Position numbers and translations under genes: made by a program. Source: Colius striatus (taxonomy: Eukaryota; Chordata; Aves; Coliiformes; Coliidae). From it: DNA of 64,000 nucleotides. Positions within the stretch are counted from its first letter, which is position 1; the number at the start of each line of letters is the position of its first letter. This document shows positions 53,511 to 64,000 of the stretch, piece after piece. The stretch lies in NCBI RefSeq assembly GCF_028858725.1, contig NC_084773.1, forward strand, positions 5,384,350 through 5,448,349, in the 5' to 3' direction. The notes beneath the pieces were generated by a model. It did not search any database. It saw only the letters and a program-made list of their open reading frames with translations, and was not told the origin of the DNA.

Positions 53511-56500
53511 GTTGGATTCTGGATCCAAATCAAATCTGTTTTGCCAGCATTTTATGCTCTGTGGCAGAGGAGGAGAGCATGAATGTGCTATCAACATCCT
53601 CAACCAAGCAGTCAGGTGAAAGAGCTCAGAATGAAAGGAGGTCTAGTGAGTGCTGGGCTACACACTTTTCTACACAAGCCTCTCTCACATACCCTATGTA
53701 GGAGGGTGGAACTCATTACAAATATGTCCATGATCACTGTACTTGAGAACTAACAGTGAAAAGAAATGACGTTTCCCCAGTACCAATTCATACCAATGTC
53801 CCCTGCTCCCATCATCGCAGAGCAGTAGCAGTCACAAGAGGGATATGTTTGAGTAGTTTGTCTATCCACTTGATCAAATGGAGCATTTTACTAAGTGGGT
53901 GGTTGTCGTGCAACAGATGCATACCACTAAGGTTAACCCTTCTAAGCATGATCAAAACCATGTCAGACAGTAGAGCTCTGGTGTGGTCTTTGCCAACCAC
54001 CACCCTGAGGTGCTAAGAGAAATAGACAAAGAGCATATATCTTAAAAAATGAAGACAGAGGCTGTGCTTGGGAAGTTTTCACGTTACAAAGGGCTGAAAG
54101 AGGAGGTGTCACTTCACTACAGAAATGCAGAGAGAAAGACTACTTGCATACCAAGATGGCTGGGGCAGAAGTTCTGATGACAGAGCTCTACCTGCCTTTC
54201 TCACTCCTCCATCATCCCCAGATATAGCCATCAGCAGCACAGCTAGCACTATAACCAAATGGTAAAAAGACAGCTAGTTACCTTCAAGCAGACATTTCAT
54301 AATTAGGATGTGAAAGAAAGTTAAAAAATAAATAGTCTGACTACTGAACTCTACTCCTGTGAGTGTGATTTCCTACTGTTAGGCCAACAGCAAAACAGTT
54401 GTCACCCCCAGCTCTACCAATCCCCCAGGAGCATCCAGCTGCTAGAGGTCCAAATCCTTGTCCTGAGCTCCAGGATGAGTCTCCTGGGCTACAGAGAACA
54501 AGAAGCAAAGGAAAGGCCATGCACCAGCCACAGGGCATCTGCAAAGGGATGCACAACAGCTACTAACTCACACTTCAGAACAGGTGCTGCTTTTTGGTGG
54601 TACTCAGGAGTGTTGTAAATTTGGGTGCCAAAGATGGCCACAATAAGAGTATTTCCAACTCAACTGAAAACCCAGTAAAACTCCAGATTGCACGAGCGCT
54701 TTTTTCATCTCAGATTGTGGGCTAGAAAAAAGCAGCAACACAGCTGGGGGCTTGAAAAGGAACAGACTTGAGAAGCTGCTATGTCAGGTAAGATAGCCCA
54801 GAGACCTGGACCCAATAGTTTGCTCTGCCACCTGTATACAGTGTTCATGCAGGCTGATGGCTTTGTCCAGTTGCAGGTCTCCAATGTTTGTTGCGTGCCA
54901 TCCCTGAGAGAAGGGGCTCTTGCATGCTGCAGAATGTCTCTGCATCCAGCTGCTCCTCTGTAAGATTTCTCCATTGCTCATCCCTATCCTCATTGCTGGC
55001 ACATTTTAGGAATCCTCTGCAAGTTTTCCTTTTTCCCAACAGGGGCTCTGGGAATTCTCCCTTCTTCCAAAGGTGTCTATTTGCCCCATTTCTCTTCTGC
55101 CACAGGCTCTTCACCTATATTCCCTTATTCCTTTGTCTAGCTGCAATTTGTTCTCTCTGTGTTGCCTTACCAGGACTTTCATTTTTGCTTTTATCAAGGA
55201 CTTTGTGTGCCCTGGCATTTCATTTTATTTTCCATCTGCTTCCTACACAGAGAAGGCTAGACATCTTTCCCCTCTTCAGATCTTAAACAAAATCAGTGGC
55301 TTTCTATCCAGAACTCAGTCCTGAATATTACAGCTGATCAGATGCAGCATCCACTGGTAGCTTGTCACAGACAGATAACGTAGAGACAGACATCTTCTTA
55401 CTCTTTCACCTTGCTTCTTTAATGGCCACATCAAAAACAGTGTTACAGAAATAAAAATAAAGTATCTGGCCTCCTTGAGACGTATTCATTAACCAGGTGC
55501 TAGGTTTGTCAGGGATTTCAATGCCTGGGGGTTTGAGATACAGGCTTTGAATTTTGATAGCAGACCACTGCCGTTTCAATCAAAGTAGGATTCAGATTCC
55601 ACAGATATCAAAAATGGTCATTAAGAAGAAAAGAGAAGGGAACTAAAAGAACCATTCTGCAGAAAAATCAACCTTCTTTGAAACACATCTCTAGTTTGAA
55701 ACATGGTCTCAGTCAAAGCAGGAAATGGAGTTTTTGGTTTGTTATCCAGCTTTGGACTCTCCTGTCCAAGGAAGAACGGAGAGGCCGAGGCATGGAGCAC
55801 AAGAACACATGTCAGCCTGAAGTGCCTGGAGGTGAGTTGCAATGCAGTGTGAAAATTAAATAGTTCTGGTTTTGGAAAGTCTTGTGCTAGCATCAAGACT
55901 GAATAAAAGAAACTAGTTTTGCAGACTGCTTGGAAGTTGAGGAAAGCACACAAACATGTCTCCTCTTAGCAATCTGGTTTTCTTACAGTTATATGTCCTA
56001 TTCCTAGAGCTTCCTCTGGGTGTATTGGAAGGCTAGTAGCATCTGGCTCCTTGGAATCTAGTTCATCCTTACTTCTGCAGTATTGGCTAATCACCACAGC
56101 TTGGAAAGCCTGATGACTAGTATTCTGTAGGCCACCAGAAGACAGGAACAGCTTGCTTAAAGTAATCTAACCAGAGAGGTGACCAAAACTGGAAGGGGTA
56201 GAGTAGACCTGACAGGCAGCAGGCGAGCATGTGGGAGCCCATCTAGCATTTTAAACTCTCTTCTGAAGGAAATGAGATGAAGATCAGGCTGGGGATTCAT
56301 TTGCAGGGCAACAATTGGCTTTTCTTATCTGGCCCTCTGTTCCTACAGCACACCTGTGCCGTGATATCCTCCTCCTCATCTGTGTCTCATTCCAGATCCA
56401 AGACCTCCTCCCTCCCACACAACGATCCCACCTTGTCTCACTGCTCCTACCTGAGCCCATCAGAGAGCCACAGTGCAGGCACTTGCTGAGACTCCTCATT

Positions 56501-58439
56501 ATAGCTCTGAATTTTCCATTGCCCTCTGCAGCCCTCATGGTTATTATACTTTCCTCGCCTGGGCAAGTGAACTCAATCTTCGCTTTTCTGATTTTCTATT
56601 GTCTGTTTATTAGACGGGCCCTTTGTGAACTCAGCAGTTCACACTCTCCTGTGGTGCCAAGTGTAAAATTAATATTGACTAAAAAATCTGGGCACTTCTT
56701 TCTGGCCAGAGAGGAGACATTTCGAATTAATGGGAATGTTACAGTGTTTCACACCCACTGTCATCTTTCTGAAGCCTCCAAATCTTGCGGCTCATTCCTA
56801 ATTGCAGGCATTAACTCTTAATGGGCCTTGTCTGTTCTGGGTGGGTGGTTGCCTTTCTCAGCCAGCCCAGTGCCCACATGTGCAGGGCTTACTGAGTCTC
56901 CTTGCAGGCAGTCAGCATTACTGGTGGCATGTTGAACAGCTGCCTGGTTCTTCTAACTCCTTCACACAGCTGTTAGGCAGGCAAAGCCACAGGCTCTTCC
57001 TCTTTAAAGATGTCCTGACAACTTAAGGCAGGTGAAGGGTGTTTGGCTCAGAGCCCTGCTGGCACCAGAAGGCACCAGGCACTACTTTCTATCATCCTAC
57101 CAGTGAGCTCCCAGGCTGGCAGAAACATCTCAGAGCAAGGACATCATTCTGTCTTCATGGCCTCAATTCAGCTTTCTGTCTGAGAGGTGACTAGCAGCAA
57201 CTCAGCTGACAATTACTGTTAACTGTGCTAAGCTACTACTGTGAGGAGGTAAATGGGCTATTTGGTTTACAGGTGAGACCAAACTTTTTTGCTAAATACC
57301 ACTAAGTAACTCCTAAAGAGACAGTATTAACTGTTGCTAGCTCAGAAATCAGCTGAGCACAGGCAGTTACTCTTTGTGGGGATGTCCATGCCACAAAGTC
57401 CTGTTCCTGGTTCTCTCTCCAGACACTGCTATTTTTCCACAGAAAAGTGCCAGTATTTTCTGTTTGGCATCACTGACCCAGCACTGCTGCAGAGCTCAGG
57501 TGACAAGATTGCTTAAATTAGGCAGCTCTTGTTCAGTTTGAGTGATGTAACTTGAGTGGCTTGTAACACTGTCACTGCTGTAAAATGCCACCTCCAGCAC
57601 GGTGACGGTATCCATACGCAGGGCTGAGTCTTTCAGTGGTCCTTCCTACAGCATGTGCACATGCAAATGATAGGTTTCACTTAGAGCAACTCCCAGTCCA
57701 TCTGGCCTTGCACAGGAATGGAACAACTGCTCAAACAGCCTATGCTACTTGAGAAATAAACAGTGTGTCTTATACCTGCAAACAGCTGAGCACTGCAAAC
57801 CATGAGAGACTGCAGCCTGGTCAGAGGAGTAGTGGGGAAACTGAGGCAATGCATTAACCCACCAGAGATAAAGACTCTTCTCTCACTCAGCCTGACTTAA
57901 GATTTCAGATGTGATGGCAACGAAGATTTTTGTTCAATGTATTTCCACAAGCAGTTTTGGCTGAGTAATAGATTGGGGTTTTCTTCTGGTGGATCAAAAT
58001 CCCACAAGGAGGTCAAGAAACACAGTCCAGGGAGGAAAAGAGGATTAGAGAGATGCTGAACATGCAGCTATGATCTCAGGCAAAACAAATCTTGCTCTCG
58101 CATTCCCTGCACACCCTAACCCTTTATAGTCAAGAGCTCATTCCCAGCCTCTTAAAATGAACGTATAAAACAAATATGCTGGCATAACACTGCTACCAGT
58201 AGTACCTCTGTGCACTTGCACAGCAAGTGTGAGAGGGGAGAGTTTACACTTTATTTTTATCACCACTTCAAATAGCATTGCCAACACAAAACACTGAGAA
58301 ACATACTTAAAAGGGGAAGATAAATACTGCATAAACTTTTGTTCACTAATGAAACTGGACTGAACTAGTGAAAGAGGCCACATGGACAAGTCTCTCCTGG
58401 TCACGTTAAGGACATTGTAGACTTCCAACCATGATACTA

Positions 58440-58545
58440 ATGGAGGAGTGGTGCAGTATTACAGCACATATGAGAGAACTGAGGCACAGAGAAGTGCTTG
58501 CCACATCACATGCCAGGGATGACTAGGAACTGAGCTCCCACCTCC
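58440..58545 (-). repeat. MIR-like SINE fragment, minus orientation
   Basis: 'gagagaactgaggcacagag' followed by 'gcttgccacatcacatg' is the reversed MIR block (gaggaaactgaggcacagag...acttgcccaaggtcacac). Confidence 0.6.
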
Positions 58546-59727
58546 AACCACGACAGATGATATAAACCATTTCCTTTTTTAAAAGGGAAGAACACGTGTT
58601 TTCTAATGCTTCACCTGTGGATACTTAAAATAATTGGATCTGGACAGATTAAAGGCAAATGGCAGTTGCTCAGATGGATATAGTGTACTACACAGACCTC
58701 TGAAACTGCCAGAAGTACTTGATTTTCAGATCATACCAGCTGTAAAAAAATATGGCTCACAGAATGCTGTCAGGAGAGGACAGCCAATGCTTTCCAAATG
58801 GAGTGTCAGATTATGGCAGCTCAGGCACTAACAAAACAGTGCACCTGATAAGCTGGGTGACACATGATGAACCCTCTTGCCCAGCACAGCTGAGCTGCAG
58901 GTGTACAACTGGATCTCAAGCCCAGCCAGCAGAAGGGTTTTCAGCAGCACAGATCCACGTTGGATTCTGTCCCTCCTACAAAGGTGGAAAATTTCGAAGT
59001 ATGTGATTGGCTCCAGTTTCCTCACATCACAGACAACAGTCAAGACCAACAGTGACAGGTTTTGAAATCCTCAGCCTCACAGGAAGACACATAATAGCAG
59101 AGAAACAAAGAGATAAAAGCTTTCAAGCAGCATGAAGAATTTCACTTAGCTGAAAATTAAAAGCCTTATCCTTTGAGAGAGATAGCAGGCTTTCTTTGTC
59201 TTGCAATATCTTTAAAAAACAGAAGAACTTACACTCCAAGGTCTCTATCTTGTTAAAATAAATCAATTAAGGGGCAGATTCTTCTCTTGTGTGAGCCCAT
59301 GCCCTGTTAGCAGAAGGGTGGATCAGGCTGGTAGCAGTTACTCAGGGTGCAGTCCCATGTGGTCTGACCAAATCAGCCCCGTTGCACACCTGACACTGAC
59401 TTTTCTTTTGCCCTTCATCCCGGTACTTCAAAACATAAGGAAATCGAAGCTTGGAAAAGACAGATCCAACCCTGATGCTAGGAAAACAGGTCAGTCTTCA
59501 TATTAAATGTGAGAGTACTGCCCAGGAACATCAAGCTAAGCCCAAGAGTGGATGACTGCAGGACCAAACTGAAACATGCAGTTTGTATTGAGACATAGCT
59601 TATGATATACTGATTTTCCTTCTTCAGATGAAGCCAAAGTAGGTAAGGAGCACTGTACCTGAATTTAGCATGACTATCAGTATTTAACAGTGCCAGCTGA
59701 GACTTGACATAGTTTCATTTACTAACT

Positions 59728-59790
59728 GATACTTGCCTCCATCATTTACAAAATGGCCACAATAACCATGATTATTTTGTATTTGTTTAA
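59728..59790 (+). repeat. Possible MIR-like fragment
   Basis: 'cctccatcatttacaaaatg' followed by 'gccacaataaccatgatt' resembles the MIR end (ctcatctgtaaaatgggaataat). Weak, because the following AT-rich sequence is not repeat-like. Confidence 0.35.
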
Positions 59791-62700
59791 TAAAAGGTGC
59801 ATTTTATTCAGCAGCTGTTTATGATTGTAACTATGAAGAAGGTAAACTTCTTCAATAACCATTCAGTAATGATTAAGGCATGTTAGAGTTTCAAGCTCTA
59901 GATTACAATAACCTTTAAAACCAAATTGTTTTCCTTTGCATTGCTGCAGGGCAGAGTACAGGCAGTTAAGGTACCTTAATTGCATTTCCACTCCTCGCAT
60001 GTTTTTAAATCACGCTTGGACTACAATGCTGAAGTTTCTAAGGCTTCAGTTGGAGTGGCTGTAGTCTGAACTGCAAAAAAGGGGAAAAATCTCCAAAACC
60101 CAGGAAGGAAAATACAGGCAGTTCCTGAAATTCAATTTCGGACAACTGGTCTGACACTCAGCAATGATGCAGCGCAAAGAGAAAGGGGTGAACGTGCACA
60201 CAGCACAGCAAAGGACAGAATATCTTGGTTTGATCCTGAAAGCTATGCCAGAGCATCCTACATCTGAGTGGTCCAGGCACAAATATATTTTACCTTGTAA
60301 ATCCTGTTTCCAGCTCTAAATAGTTCTCTGCTAGCTCAAGCACTTCTGCATTGCAACGTGCAGCGTTGACACTCCTCACTATGCATCCTCTCTCACTTTT
60401 TCCCCTCAGAATCAACTACCAGCCAAAATTAAAACCCAAACCTCGCAGGCAATGAGGGCAGGGAGAAGGAGAAACAAAGCAAAGTGCTCTTCTGATTCAC
60501 TGTAGAGTTCTTGACACAGCAGGCTTGTGTTGGATCTGTTGAGTGCAGCCCCAAGTGACTCATTACAAAGTTTTGGTGTTTTAATTCAGAGGGCAGAAGT
60601 TAATCTGGATTCTACTGGCTGGAGGTAGATGACAGCATGTTTTTGTTCCTTAAATGGGAGTGGTTGCTTCAGGCAGGAGGGCACCGCATTACAAAGCCTG
60701 TTTCTCACCAGAGCTTTAATAAGATGTATGAGTGCACTGCGCTCACTCTCAATTTGTGGGAAGCGGTTTGAAAGCTCTTCTCTACCTCCCGGGCTCACGT
60801 GTGATGTGGCTGGGATTTACAACCTCGGTTAACTTACGTAGGTTTTCCAATTTGCATCTATTTCCTGAAAGATTCAAGCCTAAGGAAAGTGGATGCTAAT
60901 GTAGGAGCCTGTATTTGGATTGGTGAAGCAGATAATCCAAGATTAATTTCATCTGACAAAAGAAATCTATTATTACAGTGTCAGACTCCAGTGTGGAGCT
61001 AGTCGCTCTCAGCAAGGCTGGAGATGCAACTCAGCACCTGCGTTCTTGCACACAGGTGCTATTTGAAAATGCCTAGGGAGATTGGAGTGATTCTGACAGG
61101 GGCAAACATCTTTGCAAGCAAGGCTGAGAGCATCCCATCTCATCGCCTGGCTTTTGGCTGGATGCAACACTGAGCCTATGTGTGACACTGCAGCAACTGT
61201 CAAACACGAGACTATGCTGGCCACTGATAGAAGGTTTATTATAACCACAAAGGAGGAATAATCCTTCTCTAGGCTGGATGCAAAGTCCTTCACTGAACCA
61301 CAGACAAGGATCTGACAGTGAGACTCAATGCTCTGCATCTCATACACTCCGTTTCCATGGGGGAAAACGTGGGTTAGAAATAAGTCATTGATTCTCATAC
61401 ACACTATGCACCAGGCAGGACACCACCAGATGGGTACAGCTGTCCTTTAGAAAACTGTGGAGCAGATCTAATTCCTCACCAAAAACAAACAGAGGTCCAT
61501 TCAACAAGTCAGCCACCTCAGACCATTCAGATCTATTGCCCCTGCTGCCCAACACTCATCTCCCGTTACATCTTTGGCTTGAGAAGAGATGTTACTGTAG
61601 CTTTTGCATTTACGACAATATTAACTGCTTCTCTTGCATTCAGAAGTAGTTGCTAGTGTGATCTCTGTTATATTGAAGGTGTTTTCTTTCATTCAGGCAT
61701 ATCCACATGCTCATGCAAAGCCTTGAGCAACACTGCCACGGCCCTCAGTCCCACCCCTACATAAGAGAGCAATGCTGAATCCTAAGCTTCTGCATATGTG
61801 AGAAACATGTCTCTATCTGTGCTATCTCAGCTGGAGACAGAGAGAAGCAGATAAGGGTGTACCTGTACTTCCTATACCCTAACACATGGTTGTGGTAAAT
61901 GTTTTATAGGAAAATATGACTGCAGAGTAAGTGGTACAAAATGATAAATAATAGACCGACTCCAACTGAATGAAGTACACACACAGAAGTTGCTTTGAGC
62001 AGGAGGCTGGCTCTTCCACTAACAGTTAGACTCATTGTTCTGAGGGCTATTTGCCACTCTTCCCTACTTTAGTCCTTCAGTTGAGACAGTGATATCATCT
62101 GAGGCTCCCGAGAGGAGTACTGGGTAGCATTCAGACTATGCTCTCACTGCAGCACACTATATCTCATTTGCTGTAAATTGCTAGGACTCTGAGCCAGAGC
62201 TCAGCCTCTGGCTGCGTTTCTTTCTACCAGTTAAGCCCCATCCCAACATAACTGCCACAGCCCTTAAATCCTCTGCAGCCATCCTGCACTCACCTTACTC
62301 CCCAAGGCTTCAGCTTCTCCCAATGAGTTTACCCCTCAGAGGGGTCTGCACTGACCCCTTGACTGCTGCATGCACTCTGCTGTTCATTTCTGTCTCTTGT
62401 TCAACATGAGCACATGGACACACAAGTGTAAAAGTCAAACAGCTAGTTGTTATAAGAACACTTTATAAAATGTATTAATCATTTCACCTGCACACTAAAA
62501 GATTCTTCCTTCCTTACCTACCTGCCAGGACCAGGTTCACAGTTACTGACAGCTGTTGACATTGCCATGGGCAAGGCAGCAAGACAAGTGCTGCATTTCC
62601 CAGCTCTGCCCTGTACAGATGAGGCAAGTGGGAGCTCTGCAGCCACTTTTAGAAAAGCAGAAAAAGGCTCAGCATTATGAGGGTCAAAGAATGTTATAAA

Positions 62701-64000
62701 TTCTTCTAATAAACACTAACATTAATCCCAGTTTACAATCTCAGAGTGCTTTACCAACATTTATCACTTTGCTCAGTATTTTGTATGGGGACCAGTAGTT
62801 TGAGAAGAGAGACAACAGATGAAGGCACTTCTCTAGCTCACCTCACTGCAATATGGTCAGAACAGCCTCACAGGGAACAAGGCCTCTGTAGCTCATGCAG
62901 GCCTGGAGAAGGGTTCCCAGTTACTGAGCTAACAGCCATTTGTGACCTTGCCATTTGGAACTGTACTGTCATCCAAACCTCATGGTGTCGGGGAACAGAG
63001 GTTTTTAGTTATTGCATGTTGGTGACTGGTGGACAGTGAACAACAAGCACTGGGGGACAGAGAATTCTTGTACTTCACTTCTATGAGTGAGTAGTTTTTC
63101 AAGTCACCTTTATCTACTAGACAACACTGGAGTGGTTCTTTATTGTTAAGATCAGCTCCCGTGTTCCACTGTGGTTTCTCTGCTGCAGTAAGGCCATTGC
63201 CTAGAGGAGAGAACCCAGCAGAAAATATCCATAGACAAAGCAATTTTAAAAGGTTGTTGTCACCAACAAACTCACTAGATCTAAACTGTGGAGTAGGCAA
63301 GCTCTGCAACTGGCCCTGCAACGCTAGCTACTGGGTGCAGACCATGTCTGCCTCCTGGCATCATGCTGGAAAAATGCCTAGACTTAACACATCCTTCCTT
63401 TAGCAAGAGAACTTGGGCAGGCCCAGAGGGAACCCCAGTATATACCTATAGGATTCCCCAGTATGGAAAAGTATTAATGCTATTTGTCACAGACTCCTGG
63501 GATTCACTAACCTTCAGCATCTCAATTCTTATAACCTTGAACCTCATGCAACATTGTCAGAGGTGGAGAACAGGACCTTTCCAACCTCTGCTGTACAAAC
63601 AGCTTACACACTAGAGCACAGGATTTATTCATACCCATTTCAATAGGAATAAATGCCAGACCTAAAGCAATCCATCTTTCAGACTGTGGCAGAATGAGCT
63701 GGTTCAATGACCTGTTGGGGTAGCAGTTGTCCCTTGATGATTACAGTAAAAGAAAGTCCTGTCTGATCCATGCCATGAAGATGATTTGAATTGCCCATGT
63801 TTGCCTGAGAGAAGATACAGAGTGATTACAGGCTAAGCCATCTCTGTTGGGCTCCTAACTCCTCATATATGCCCCATGGTACAGAAGAAACGTGTCATGA
63901 GACATGAGATTGTCTTCATCCTGTCAAACTGCATCATTCTCCTTGGAAGCAACAACTCAGGGTGACATACCACAACCACTTAAGGATGCAATGTTACCAA

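Larger units (their letters stand above)
37405..64000. other. Gene-poor flank
   Basis: No coding exon was recognised; open frames are short and without family resemblance. It holds the ancient CR1 fragments (42.4, 47.1, 48.95 and 53.0 kb), MIR-like fragments, and AT-rich stretches near 56.4-56.85 and 60.65-60.9 kb that look non-repetitive. The 5' UTR exons and promoter of the HMGA-like gene should lie here but were not identified. Confidence 0.55.

Noticed and set aside
53756-54016. Open frames on both strands near 53.8-54.0 kb
   Set aside because: Adjacent to a decayed minus-strand CR1/L3 fragment and without family motifs; probably old repeat or random.
22315-64000. Search for CACNA2D2 exons (expected next gene by human synteny)
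   Set aside because: No GC-rich signal-peptide exon and no recognised alpha2delta sequence. The gene probably begins beyond the window.

Overview
This is a vertebrate nuclear genome window, almost certainly avian. It has intron-split genes, one strong CpG island, several CR1 LINE 3' ends of bird type, and old amniote repeats (MIR-like SINEs and diverged CR1/L3-type LINEs). No prokaryotic, phage or retroviral coding is visible. The gene content matches the region orthologous to human 3p21.31 in inverted orientation. Species and chromosome are inferred.

Layout: (1) 1-12.65 kb holds the 5' half of HEMK1 on the minus strand. HEMK1 is a mitochondrial release-factor glutamine methyltransferase. 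Three coding exons (149 residues) are found; the catalytic exons are not visible and presumably lie below position 1. (2) 12.2-13.7 kb is a CpG island with two CCAAT boxes 31 bp apart, a divergent promoter for HEMK1 (minus) and C3orf18 (plus). (3) 12.9-22.3 kb holds the complete C3orf18 ortholog: a noncoding first exon, then four coding exons including a 26-nt microexon, for a 156-residue single-pass membrane protein. (4) 22.3-36.2 kb has no recognised gene. It contains a small orphan GC-rich, exon-like patch near 30.4-30.63 kb. (5) 36.17-37.40 kb on the minus strand holds three short coding exons, each with one AT-hook. Order, phases and sizes (last 90 nt of exon 1 coding, 87 nt, 48 nt) follow the HMGA2 plan. 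This is the most interesting item: an apparent extra HMGA-family gene at the C3orf18 locus, with its acidic C-terminal exon(s) not yet found. (6) 37.4-64 kb is a gene-poor flank with ancient repeats and a few AT-rich stretches that could be regulatory. CACNA2D2, expected next by synteny, was not seen and probably starts beyond 64 kb.

HEMK1 and C3orf18 share a promoter but have unrelated products. The HMGA-like gene is transcribed towards C3orf18 (convergent). Exon boundaries were read by eye from splice consensus and remembered family sequences. No alignment was run.
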